Below, piece by piece: positions 1-7,103 of a DNA stretch of 8,589 bases. A program made the translations under genes and the position numbers. Origin of the DNA: Desulfobacteraceae bacterium. GTDB taxonomy: Bacteria > Desulfobacterota > Desulfobacteria > Desulfobacterales > Desulfobacteraceae. The notes below the pieces were generated by a model. The model made no database searches. It saw only the letters and a list, made by a program, of their open reading frames with translations, and was not told the DNA's origin. The stretch lies in NCBI GenBank assembly GCA_024225895.1, contig JAAEMC010000907.1, positions 1 through 8,589 of the forward strand, given 5' to 3'. Numbering within the stretch: the stretch's first letter is position 1; each line of letters opens with the position of its first letter.

Positions 1-1
1 A

Positions 2-826
<825 letters not shown>

Positions 827-830
827 TTTC

Positions 831-1643
831 ATGTTTTCAAGGAAAATGTTTATTTTCATCGGGGTTGCCCTGTTTGTTGCCATCAATTTTACAGTCATTA
901 CAATGAGCAGCAGAGAATCCCTGTCGATTCCCGGATTTGAAAGAATCAACATTTTTTTTATCTCACCTTTTCAAAAGGTTATCACCAATACACTCAATTT
1001 TACAGATAACATCTGGAAGACATACTTTGTCACTGTGCTGGCCGTGGATGAGAATAGACAGCTCAGAAAAAAACTGGCAAAAGCCGTCCAGAATCAAAAT
1101 AAGTTCGAGGAATTAAGGCTTGAGAATTCCCGGCTTAAAAAATTTGTAAATTTTACCGGTTCCGTGCATGATACCTATGTGGCTGCGCAGGTGATTGCAA
1201 GGGATCCATCCCCCTGGTTTAAAACTATAGTTGTGGATAAAGGTGCTAATGACGGATTAATAAAAGGAAGTCCGGTATTGGTGTCTGAGGGCATTGTAGG
1301 GCAGACAATGAAGGTGCTGGATAATTATTCAAAGGTTTTGCTGATTACAGACAGAAACAGTGCGGTTGATGCTTTGGTCCAAAATACCAGAGTCAGGGGA
1401 ATTGTAAAGGGGAACAATACAGATCATTGTTCTTTTAAATATGCACTGCGAAAAGATGAAATACAGGTTGGGGAAACGATTATTTCCTCCGGCCTGGATC
1501 AAGTGTTTCCCAAAGGACTTAAAATTGGTAAGGTGTTGGATGTCAAAAAGACACATTCACAACTTTTCCAAGATATTACCATTGAAACCAGTGTTAATTT
1601 TGACAAACTTGAGGAAGTCCTTGTGTTTAAAAATGCTAAATAA
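831..1643 (+). CDS. mreC: MreC, periplasmic elongasome scaffold protein
   Basis: MreC is a bitopic inner-membrane protein whose periplasmic part binds and activates PBP2 in the Rod complex. The 270-residue product shows the expected order: a short basic N-terminus, one membrane segment at about residues 7-24, a heptad-like charged stretch at about 70-106 (A-V-D-E-N-R-Q-L to R-L-K-K-F) that should form the dimerising coiled coil, then the beta-rich domain to the C-terminus with the family-like segments VIARDPSPWFKTIVVDKG and SSGLDQVFPKGLKIG. It is shorter than E. coli MreC (367 aa), which has a longer C-terminal tail, but is in the usual range for the family. The ATG at 831 is 4 nt after the mreB stop. 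Its Shine-Dalgarno is weak, which fits translational coupling to mreB. An in-frame ATG at 846 is possible, but its AGG is only 3 nt away, too close to work well. Confidence 0.95.
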   Translation: MFSRKMFIFIGVALFVAINFTVITMSSRESLSIPGFERINIFFISPFQKVITNTLNFTDNIWKTYFVTVLAVDENRQLRKKLAKAVQNQNKFEELRLENSRLKKFVNFTGSVHDTYVAAQVIARDPSPWFKTIVVDKGANDGLIKGSPVLVSEGIVGQTMKVLDNYSKVLLITDRNSAVDALVQNTRVRGIVKGNNTDHCSFKYALRKDEIQVGETIISSGLDQVFPKGLKIGKVLDVKKTHSQLFQDITIETSVNFDKLEEVLVFKNAK

Positions 1644-1697
1644 AACCCCAACGTTACATAAAAAAGGGGTAAAATGAATAGAATTTCAAAACAATGA
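1644..1697 (+). promoter_or_regulatory. mreD leader: 7-codon reading frame overlapping the mreD start
   Basis: The mreC-mreD gap is the only sizeable gap in the cluster. It contains a purine-rich ribosome site (AAAAAGGGGT, 1661-1670) 3 nt before an ATG at 1674. That ATG opens a frame of only seven codons, M-N-R-I-S-K-Q, whose TGA (1695-1697) overlaps the mreD ATG (1694-1696) as ATGA. No Shine-Dalgarno is visible directly before the mreD ATG. ACCCC at 1645-1649 can pair with GGGGT at 1666-1670 and would cover the ribosome site. Two readings are possible: a tiny coupling cistron that delivers ribosomes to mreD, or the true mreD start separated from its body by a one-base frameshift in the A4 run at 1688-1691. 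The arrangement is seen directly; its function is inferred. Confidence 0.45.
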
Positions 1698-2224
1698 CAT
1701 TTGTTTTTTTTGCAATCCTGACGCTTTTTTTAATTATACTGCAAACCGTTATTCTGCCCGAGTTTTCATGGTACCCCCAGTGTTTTGATCTTCTTATCAT
1801 TGATATCCTTTTTCTGAGCCTGACCTTTACACGGTACAGCATGCTCGTTTTCATTGTACTGATTGGTGCGGTTATGGACAGTGTTTCAGGAGCACCTTTC
1901 TGTCATTATATATTTTCTTATTTGTGGATTTTTCTTATCGTCCAACTACTCAAACGCTTTGTTTTTCCAAAAAGTGTCATGTTTGTTTTTATTATCAGTG
2001 TTGTGTCCGTATTAATACAGCACGGTCTGGTTTTATTTTCGGTCTATGTCAATCACGGTCAACAAGGGGTTGGGGCTATGGATTTTATCTTAATGCTCAA
2101 ACAGGTGTTATGGGGTGTGCTTGTTATCCCACCCGGGATTTGGCTTACCAATGTGCTTTGGCAGAATTGGATCTTTATCATTCGATATACCAAAAAAAGA
2201 ATTGAACAAAAGGTTAAGGATTAA
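1694..2224 (+). CDS. mreD: MreD, integral membrane elongasome protein
   Basis: MreD is a polytopic inner-membrane protein that works with MreC in the Rod complex and modulates PBP2 activation. The 176-residue product is very hydrophobic, with about five or six membrane segments. The first is close to the N-terminus (residues 2-21, ending QTVIL), followed by a D-L-L-I-I-D segment. The conserved MreD-like patch GAVMDSVSGAPF follows, and the last membrane segment lies near GVLVIPPGIWL. E. coli MreD is of similar length (162 aa). Identification rests on hydropathy, this patch and position between mreC and pbp2, because the family is poorly conserved. The ATG at 1694 is the only start available: a TAG lies in frame at 1679. 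This start lacks a Shine-Dalgarno and a basic N-terminal tail; see the leader entry. The stop is 2 nt before the pbp2 GTG. Confidence 0.88.
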   Translation: MTFVFFAILTLFLIILQTVILPEFSWYPQCFDLLIIDILFLSLTFTRYSMLVFIVLIGAVMDSVSGAPFCHYIFSYLWIFLIVQLLKRFVFPKSVMFVFIISVVSVLIQHGLVLFSVYVNHGQQGVGAMDFILMLKQVLWGVLVIPPGIWLTNVLWQNWIFIIRYTKKRIEQKVKD

Positions 2225-2229
2225 GCGTG
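2216..2229 (+). promoter_or_regulatory. Ribosome-binding site that fixes the GTG start of pbp2
   Basis: AAGGA at 2216-2220 lies 6 nt before the GTG at 2227-2229, inside the last codons of mreD. The next in-frame ATG (2278) has no comparable site and would remove most of the N-terminal cytoplasmic tail, so the GTG is the better start. Confidence 0.75.
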
Positions 2230-4077
2230 GGCCAATTTACAAAAAATCCTGACAAAGAATGGATTAAACAACGTCTTATGGCGACAAGCCTTTGTATTAT
2301 GATGGTCTTTGTGCTTTTATTCCTAAGACTGATATATCTGCAAGTTATTAAAGGCGAGGAATATCGGCGGCTTTCCGAAAAAAACAGCGTAAGGCTGAAA
2401 AGCATTAAGTCTTCCAGGGGGCTGATATTTGATAGATATGGTAATCTTTTGGTTGAAAACCGCCCCTCCTTCAATCTTAAAATTGTTCTGGAAGATGCAC
2501 GCCCGGTGGAAGAAACACTTAAAAAAGTTTCCTCATTGATTAATATCTCCAATGAAATACTTTTGGAGAATATCGAGAAGGCCGGAAACGGTGCCTTTTA
2601 TAAGCCTTTGATTCTGAAAAAAGATATTTCAAGAGAACAATTGGCCATTGTAGAGGCACATAAGTTTGATTTGCCCGGTATACATATTGATATTGAACCT
2701 ACCAGACATTATATTCACAAAAAAAGCGCTGCTCATTTGCTAGGGTATCTTGGAGAGATTAATGGGGATGAATTAAAAAGCGGTAAATATCCTGGGGTAA
2801 GGACCGGTGATTCCATTGGGAAAGAAGGGATTGAAAAAAGTTATGAACGGTTTTTGCAGGGTAAAAGAGGTGGTAAGCAGGTGGAAGTAGATGCCAATGG
2901 TCGGATTATTAAAGAGTTGAAAAGAGTGGAGCCTGTATCCGGCAAAGACCTTCATCTAACCATCGATTTGGCTTTACAGCAGACAGCAGAAGAACAATTA
3001 AAAGATAAAGATGGCTCTGTGGTTGCATTGGACCCGGCCAATGGTGATGTCCTTGTGATGGCCAGCAGCCCCAGCTTTGACCAGAATGATTTCATCGGCG
3101 GAATCAGCAAAAAAAAGTGGAAAGTACTCATGGATGATCCTGGCAAACCAATGAGCAATAAAGCGATACAGGCCGAATATCCGCCGGCATCAACGTATAA
3201 GATCATTACATCCTTTGCAGGTTTGGAAGAAAAACTCATTGATCTGAACACCAAAGCATATTGTCCGGGATACATGAATTATGGGAATAGAATGTATCGC
3301 TGCTGGATGTATAAAAGAGGCGGGCACGGTGAAGTGAATATTGTAAAAGGTTTGGCTGAATCATGTGATGTGTTTTATTACCAGGCCGGGGAAAAGATTG
3401 GGGTGGATACCCTTGCGCAATATGCCAAAGGTTCTGGGCTGGGCAAAAAAACCGGTATAATGCTTGCCAACGAACGCAGCGGATTGGTTCCAACATCCCA
3501 ATGGAAAAAGAAACGGTTTAATGAGCCCTGGCAGGGTGGAGAGACGTTGTCCATTTCCATTGGACAGGGGTTTAACCTGGTTACACCGCTTCAAATGGCG
3601 GTTGTCATAGCAGCCGTAGGAAATGGCGGGACGCTTTATAAACCAAGAATCCTTAAAACCGTAGTGGATACAAATGGAGAAGTGATAAAGAAGACAGAAC
3701 CGGAAATCACAGGCGGCCTGCCGGCAAGCAAAGAGACCTTGAAAATTGTAAAACAGGGACTTTTAAATGTGGTCCAGGGCCGGCATGGCTCGGCAAGACA
3801 AATTAAAATAAAAGGAACTCAGATTGCAGGGAAAACAGGAACCGCACAGGTTTATAGTAGGAAAAAAGGTGAAAAATTTATTAAAAAGGGGCTGGCCAAA
3901 ACTTTAAGGGATCATGCCTGGTTTGTTTGCTATGCACCGGCCAATGATCCTATTATTGCTATAGCCGTAATGATTGAACATGGTGAGAGCGGTTCAAGAA
4001 CAGCAGCACCTGTGGCAAAAAAAATCATTGCTAAATATCTTCAATCAAAGGGCATTTTAAAGGAAAACGAAGAGTAA
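2227..4077 (+). CDS. mrdA: Penicillin-binding protein 2, elongation-specific transpeptidase
   Basis: PBP2 is the class B penicillin-binding protein that cross-links new peptidoglycan during side-wall elongation, as the partner of RodA. The 616-residue protein has a short cytoplasmic tail, a membrane anchor at about residues 18-40, and a pedestal domain (about 60-235) beginning with R-G-L-I-F-D-R at 64-70. The transpeptidase domain runs from about 260 to 605. All three catalytic motifs are present: S322-T-Y-K325 (acylated serine), S379-C-D381 (PBP2 proteins often have D where others have N) and K536-T-G-T539. Segments such as ERSGLVPTSQWKKKRF and SIGQGFNLVTPLQM are typical of PBP2 rather than FtsI. 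C346, C359, H367 and C380 fall at positions of a zinc site described in Acinetobacter PBP2 (see findings). The start is GTG. The gene follows mreD by 2 nt and precedes rodA by 1 nt. Confidence 0.96.
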   Translation: MGQFTKNPDKEWIKQRLMATSLCIMMVFVLLFLRLIYLQVIKGEEYRRLSEKNSVRLKSIKSSRGLIFDRYGNLLVENRPSFNLKIVLEDARPVEETLKKVSSLINISNEILLENIEKAGNGAFYKPLILKKDISREQLAIVEAHKFDLPGIHIDIEPTRHYIHKKSAAHLLGYLGEINGDELKSGKYPGVRTGDSIGKEGIEKSYERFLQGKRGGKQVEVDANGRIIKELKRVEPVSGKDLHLTIDLALQQTAEEQLKDKDGSVVALDPANGDVLVMASSPSFDQNDFIGGISKKKWKVLMDDPGKPMSNKAIQAEYPPASTYKIITSFAGLEEKLIDLNTKAYCPGYMNYGNRMYRCWMYKRGGHGEVNIVKGLAESCDVFYYQAGEKIGVDTLAQYAKGSGLGKKTGIMLANERSGLVPTSQWKKKRFNEPWQGGETLSISIGQGFNLVTPLQMAVVIAAVGNGGTLYKPRILKTVVDTNGEVIKKTEPEITGGLPASKETLKIVKQGLLNVVQGRHGSARQIKIKGTQIAGKTGTAQVYSRKKGEKFIKKGLAKTLRDHAWFVCYAPANDPIIAIAVMIEHGESGSRTAAPVAKKIIAKYLQSKGILKENEE

Positions 4078-4078
4078 A

Positions 4079-5185
4079 ATGTTTGATAGACGACTCATTG
4101 AAAATTTTGACTGGGGTTTTTTAATACTGATCCTGATGATCGGATCCGTTGGTCTGGTCATTTTATATAGTGCGGTATCTGCCGGTCAGGATCTTTCCGG
4201 GGTTCATGTCTTGTTTACAAAACAGGTCATCTGGATGTGTGCCGGGCTATGTATCATGCTGATGACTTTGGTCATTGATTTCAGAGAGTTGGATAAACTT
4301 TCCATTTTTATTTTTATCTTTTGCGTAGGGCTTTTGGTCAGCGTCCTTTTATTCGGTAGGATGGGCGGGGGGTCCAGGCGTTGGCTTGCCTTAGGGTTTG
4401 TTACAATACAGCCTTCTGAGCTAATGAAGATCGCCCTGATAATCAGTTTGGCATCAGTGTATTCCAATTCTGTGTCAGAAACCGGACTCACCTTCCGTAA
4501 ACTGATTAAGCCCGGTATTTTTTGTATTCTTCCGTTTATATTGATTGTAAAACAGCCGGATCTTGGAACAGGATTACTTCTGCTTCTCATTGCCGGTTCA
4601 ATAACCCTTTTTGTAAAAGTTGAAAAAAAGGTTTTATTTAGCCTTTCGGGTATCTGTCTTGCCGCAGTGCCTCTTGTCTGGTTCACACTGAAAGAATATC
4701 AGAAGAATCGGATTTTAACTTTTTTAAACCCGGACAGGGATCCCATGGGGGCAGGGTGGCATATTATTCAATCCAAAATTGCCATTGGCTCAGGGATGCT
4801 GACAGGCAGAGGGTTCTTAAAAGGTACACAAAACGCTCTTTCTTTTTTGCCGGAGCAGCATACGGATTTCATTGTTTCGGTCTTGGCTGAAGAATGGGGA
4901 TTTGTCGGCTGTAGCGTCCTGCTGATCTTATATTTTTTTCTGTTGTTCTGGGGGTTGAATATCGCCTATGGCTGCCGGAACCTTTTTGGTTCTATCTTGG
5001 CTTTTGGGCTGACTGCCATGATTTTTTGGCAAATTTTCATCAATATCGGGATGGTAATGGGTTTGATGCCGGTTGTGGGGGTTCCGTTGCCTCTGGTTAG
5101 CTATGGCGGTTCTTCAGTTGTAACTAATATGGTTGCTTTTGGAATACTTTTAAATATCAGTATGCGAAAATTTTCGTCCAACTAG
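4079..5185 (+). CDS. rodA: RodA, SEDS-family peptidoglycan glycosyltransferase
   Basis: RodA is a polytopic inner-membrane enzyme that polymerises lipid II into glycan strands and works as a pair with PBP2. At 368 residues it is almost the same length as E. coli RodA (370) and has the expected run of about ten membrane segments. Diagnostic motifs include GGSRRWLALGFVTIQPSELMK in the first half, KQPDLGTGLLLL, and LPEQHTDFIVSVLAEEWGF with D263, which matches the aspartate required for polymerase activity in E. coli RodA (D262). The C-terminal SEDS signature VVGVPLPLVSYGGSS is also intact. The choice of RodA over FtsW rests on the direct pairing with PBP2 and MreBCD. The ATG lies 1 nt after the pbp2 stop, with a weak purine-rich site (GAAGAG) inside the end of pbp2. 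It is the last gene of the elongation cluster. Confidence 0.96.
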   Translation: MFDRRLIENFDWGFLILILMIGSVGLVILYSAVSAGQDLSGVHVLFTKQVIWMCAGLCIMLMTLVIDFRELDKLSIFIFIFCVGLLVSVLLFGRMGGGSRRWLALGFVTIQPSELMKIALIISLASVYSNSVSETGLTFRKLIKPGIFCILPFILIVKQPDLGTGLLLLLIAGSITLFVKVEKKVLFSLSGICLAAVPLVWFTLKEYQKNRILTFLNPDRDPMGAGWHIIQSKIAIGSGMLTGRGFLKGTQNALSFLPEQHTDFIVSVLAEEWGFVGCSVLLILYFFLLFWGLNIAYGCRNLFGSILAFGLTAMIFWQIFINIGMVMGLMPVVGVPLPLVSYGGSSVVTNMVAFGILLNISMRKFSSN

Positions 5186-5326
5186 TCCGGGTAAAAATCG
5201 TATGTCGATTATGAAATGGTGCAAACCTACGCCATGGATAATACTCAGTGTGTCAGCATGGTCTATGAAGTAAAAATAAATATTTGAATTCATATCGAAT
5301 CGGAAGGCGAAAAGAGGAAATTCGAT

Positions 5327-5407
5327 TGATGACAACCATTGTGAAAAATACTTGTAAAATTACTAATAGACACCTGAATTATTTTATTTTTCAATGTTGA
5401 CAAATCA
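5327..5407. repeat. Imperfect long inverted repeat with about 36-nt loop
   Basis: The arm at 5327-5349 (TGATGACAACCATTG, then TGAAAAAT) is nearly complementary to the arm at 5386-5407 (ATTTTTCAATGTTG, then ACAAATCA), apart from one mismatch and small bulges. The transcript could fold into a long AT-rich hairpin downstream of rodA, which might protect the mRNA 3' end. The right arm overlaps a TTGACA hexamer. The base pairing is seen by eye; any role is inferred. Confidence 0.3.
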
Positions 5408-5425
5408 GTGGTGTGATGGTACTCA
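5397..5425 (+). promoter_or_regulatory. Weaker candidate sigma70-type promoter upstream of atp genes
   Basis: A perfect TTGACA (5397-5402) is followed after 17 nt by TACTCA (5420-5425), which is a poor -10 match but carries an extended TG one base before it (5417-5418). A transcript from here would pass through the 10-bp hairpin at 5449-5472 before reaching the atp genes. It is less convincing than the promoter at 5475-5504. Confidence 0.22.
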
Positions 5426-5448
5426 AGTCACGATTTAAATTGAATTAA

Positions 5449-5472
5449 GACTGTTTTTGCGTAAAAACAGTC
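5449..5472. repeat. Perfect 10-bp inverted repeat with 4-nt loop
   Basis: GACTGTTTTT (5449-5458) and AAAAACAGTC (5463-5472) are exact reverse complements around the loop GCGT. There is no T-run immediately after it on either strand, so a standard intrinsic terminator is unlikely. It ends 2 nt before the -35 region of the best atp promoter, the position of an activator or operator site. It could instead be the 3' hairpin of the rodA transcript or a leader hairpin of a transcript started further upstream. Confidence 0.6.
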
Positions 5473-5474
5473 AG

Positions 5475-5504
5475 TTGTATATAAATAGTTGTTTTTATTA
5501 TAAT
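5475..5504 (+). promoter_or_regulatory. Candidate sigma70-type promoter for the ATP synthase operon
   Basis: A perfect -10 hexamer TATAAT (5499-5504) is preceded by TTGTAT (5475-5480, three of six matches to TTGACA) with an 18-nt spacer. Transcription would begin near 5511, giving a leader of under 20 nt that consists mostly of the ribosome site GGCGGAGGGG. The short distance to atpF' and the exact -10 favour it. Confidence 0.5.
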
Positions 5505-5527
5505 CTTTAACTGGCGGAGGGGATTTT

Positions 5528-5959
5528 ATGATAACTGTGATTCCTGATTTATCATCGATAATTCAGATGATCAATTTCCTTGTCCTGCTTTTTGTGTTGA
5601 ATCTGTTGTTGTACCGACCAATCCGGAAAGTGCTACTCGAAAGAAAAGCAAAAGTTGATGGCCTGCAAAATAGGGTTGAAAAGATTTCAGCCGATCTTGT
5701 TGACCAGGAAGCATCTTATAAAAACGGGTTGAAAACGGCCAGATCAGAAGGCTTAAAGAGAAAAGAGGCCTTTGTTGAAGAAGCATCACAAGAAGAAAAG
5801 GAAATAATCGACAAGATTAACAAGAAAGCTCAAGCAAATCTTGCCGATATTAAAAAACAGGTTTCAGACGAGACTGAGCAGGCCCGACAAGCGCTTGAAA
5901 ATGAGGTTGAGGCATATGCCAAAGCCATAGGCGAAAAGATATTAGGGAGGGCTTGCTAA
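5528..5959 (+). CDS. atpF': ATP synthase Fo subunit b' (peripheral stalk)
   Basis: Subunit b' pairs with b to form the peripheral stalk that stops the alpha3beta3 head from rotating with the rotor. The 143-residue product has one membrane segment at about residues 9-29, followed by R-P-I-R, the typical b/b' exit from the membrane. The rest (about 35-140) is strongly charged, helical and coiled-coil-like, rich in K, E, Q and A. It has no cleavable signal, unlike the b subunit next to it, and it is shorter. The start is clear: GGAGG (5516-5520) lies 7 nt before the ATG. It is the first gene of the operon and its TAA overlaps the atpF ATG by one base. Its role as b' rather than a second b copy is inferred from order (b' before b) and length. 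Confidence 0.88.
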   Translation: MITVIPDLSSIIQMINFLVLLFVLNLLLYRPIRKVLLERKAKVDGLQNRVEKISADLVDQEASYKNGLKTARSEGLKRKEAFVEEASQEEKEIIDKINKKAQANLADIKKQVSDETEQARQALENEVEAYAKAIGEKILGRAC

Positions 5960-5961
5960 TG
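5945..5961 (+). promoter_or_regulatory. Ribosome-binding site that sets the atpF start at 5959
   Basis: GGGAGGG (5945-5951), inside the end of the b' gene, is 7 nt before the ATG at 5959. An in-frame TTG at 5953 would extend the protein by only two residues and has this site just 1 nt upstream, so it is not credible as the start. The ATG shares its A with the b' stop codon (TAATG). Confidence 0.85.
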
Positions 5962-6552
5962 AAAAAAAATGAACAGCAAAAGAAACAATTATGTGCTGTC
6001 TCCCTTATTGCGGTGTTTGTTCTAATTTTGGGCAGTGCTGCATGGGCATCTTCTGATGGTGACGGAGGGGTTCACAATGCATGGCTTGATATCGATACTT
6101 GGAAAGTATTGAATTTTGGCGTTCTTGTCACTGTCTTGTTTTTTCTTGTAAAAAAACCGGTTGCAGAGTTCTTTTCATCCCGCTCAAAAGGCATTGAGCA
6201 GGAACTTGCTGACCTTGAACAGAAAAAAGCAGATGCTGCAAAGAACCTTGCTGATTACCAAGCCAAATTTCAAAATCTTGATGAAGAATCAAAACAGATC
6301 GTTGAAAATTACATCAAGCAGGGTGAAGAAGCTAAACAGAGGATTCTTGAGGAAGCGGAAGCCCAGGCTGAAAAACTTGAAGATTTGGCAAAAAGGAATA
6401 TTGAGCAAGAGTTCAAGGCTGCCAAGGCAAAACTTCAAGAAGATATCGTTGAAATGGCGATGGAAAAGGCAGAAAGCGTTGTCAAGGATGCCATCACACC
6501 TGAAGATCAGGAAAAGCTTGTTGACGATTATTTGAAAAAGGTGGTGGCATAA
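5959..6552 (+). CDS. atpF: ATP synthase Fo subunit b with signal-peptide-like N-terminus
   Basis: Subunit b forms the peripheral stalk with b' and contacts delta and alpha at the top of the head. The 197-residue product has two hydrophobic segments. The first (residues 11-30) follows a basic, glutamine-rich tail and ends in A28-W-A30 before S31, resembling a signal peptidase I site. The second (about 48-64, from W-K-V-L-N-F to F-F-L-V) is the normal b membrane anchor, followed by K-K-P-V. Residues 73-190 form a long, heptad-like, charged helix typical of the b dimerisation and delta-binding regions. Cleavage after A30 would leave a standard b topology, with the N-terminus outside and the stalk in the cytoplasm. 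Such N-terminal extensions are, to my knowledge, found in deltaproteobacterial b subunits. The TAA overlaps the atpH ATG by one base. Confidence 0.92.
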   Translation: MKKNEQQKKQLCAVSLIAVFVLILGSAAWASSDGDGGVHNAWLDIDTWKVLNFGVLVTVLFFLVKKPVAEFFSSRSKGIEQELADLEQKKADAAKNLADYQAKFQNLDEESKQIVENYIKQGEEAKQRILEEAEAQAEKLEDLAKRNIEQEFKAAKAKLQEDIVEMAMEKAESVVKDAITPEDQEKLVDDYLKKVVA

Positions 6553-7103
6553 TGAAAAATTTAGCAGTTTCGAGGCGTTATGCCAAAGCATTAATTCTGA
6601 TCGGCCAGGAAGATGGCCAAGCTGAACAATATAATGATGAGCTTGTAGCAGTTGTCGAGCTTTTTAATACTCAGGAAAATTTTGAACAGGCACTGGTAAA
6701 TCCGCTGTTTAACAAAAATGATCGGAAAAAAGTGCTTCAGGCTGTGCTTGATGCAACGGATTTGTCCGTAATTATGAAGTCTTTTTTGAATCTTTTATTC
6801 GATAAAGGAAGAATTGGTTTTTTAAGGGACATCGCTTCTTATTACAAAGATATGGCCGATGAACTCAAGGGCGTTGTTAAAGCAAGTACCGTATCTGCAA
6901 CAGAGCTTTCAGCAGATGCGATTAATAAAATTAAAGATGCCTTATCAAAAAAGACCGGCAAAAAAATTGTTCTTAATGTTGAACAGGATCCAAGTCTCAT
7001 TGGTGGTGTTGTAACAAAAATCGGCGATCTTGTTCTGGATGGCAGCGTGAAAACTCAGCTGATGAATATGAGGGAAACATTAAAAAAGGGTGAGAGTGTC
7101 TAA
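6552..7103 (+). CDS. atpH: ATP synthase F1 subunit delta (OSCP)
   Basis: Delta caps the alpha3beta3 head and ties it to the b/b' stalk. The 183-residue product is close to E. coli delta (177 aa). Its N-terminal part has the six-helix-domain signature S-R-R-Y-A-K-A-L, with N-P-L-F and L-L-F-D-K-G-R downstream. The C-terminal part carries the family motif seen here as [22 protein letters not shown], where the IGG-x(5)-IGD-x-V-x-D-GS pattern is diagnostic. AGGTGG (6539-6544), inside the end of atpF, serves as ribosome site 7 nt before the ATG. The start overlaps the atpF stop and the stop overlaps the atpA start, both as TAATG, so translation of the three genes is probably coupled. Nothing is missing or unusual. 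Confidence 0.96.
   Translation: MKNLAVSRRYAKALILIGQEDGQAEQYNDELVAVVELFNTQENFEQALVNPLFNKNDRKKVLQAVLDATDLSVIMKSFLNLLFDKGRIGFLRDIASYYKDMADELKGVVKASTVSATELSADAINKIKDALSKKTGKKIVLNVEQDPSLIGGVVTKIGDLVLDGSVKTQLMNMRETLKKGESV

Larger units (their letters stand above)
5186..5527 (+). other. Intergenic region between rodA and the ATP synthase genes
   Basis: This 342-base AT-rich stretch has no convincing gene. It must contain the end of the elongation transcript and the start of the atp transcript. Seen in it are: a 5-bp inverted repeat around 5196-5210; a 7-bp repeat (ATCGAAT at 5294-5300, ATTCGAT at 5320-5326); a long imperfect inverted repeat (5327-5349 with 5386-5407); a perfect 10-bp hairpin (5449-5472); and two candidate promoters. 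Two very short frames, 5202-5273 and 5329-5400, are doubtful. No classic GC-rich stem with a following T-run was found, so the position of the rodA terminator is uncertain. Confidence 0.8.

Noticed and set aside
4204..4686. 160-codon open frame on the - strand inside rodA
   Set aside because: It lies entirely antisense to a well-supported RodA, has no recognisable domain, and is of the kind expected from codon bias of the real gene.
5202..5273. 24-codon frame rich in tryptophan just after rodA
   Set aside because: No good ribosome site; it overlaps a small 5-bp inverted repeat at 5196-5210 and looks like chance.
5294..5326. 7-bp inverted repeat ATCGAAT / ATTCGAT with a 19-nt gap
   Set aside because: Short and widely spaced in AT-rich DNA, with no nearby promoter element; not significant on its own.
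5449..5472. Calling the 10-bp hairpin an intrinsic terminator
   Set aside because: The stem is AT-rich on the loop side and no T-run follows on either strand; it is listed as an inverted repeat instead.
5953..5958. TTG start for atpF two codons upstream of 5959
   Set aside because: The ribosome site would be only 1 nt away, while the ATG at 5959 has ideal spacing and the same TAATG overlap as the two following genes.
6161..6535. 124-codon + strand frame inside atpF
   Set aside because: Lysine/arginine-rich out-of-frame reading of the coiled-coil region of b; no ribosome site or family signature.
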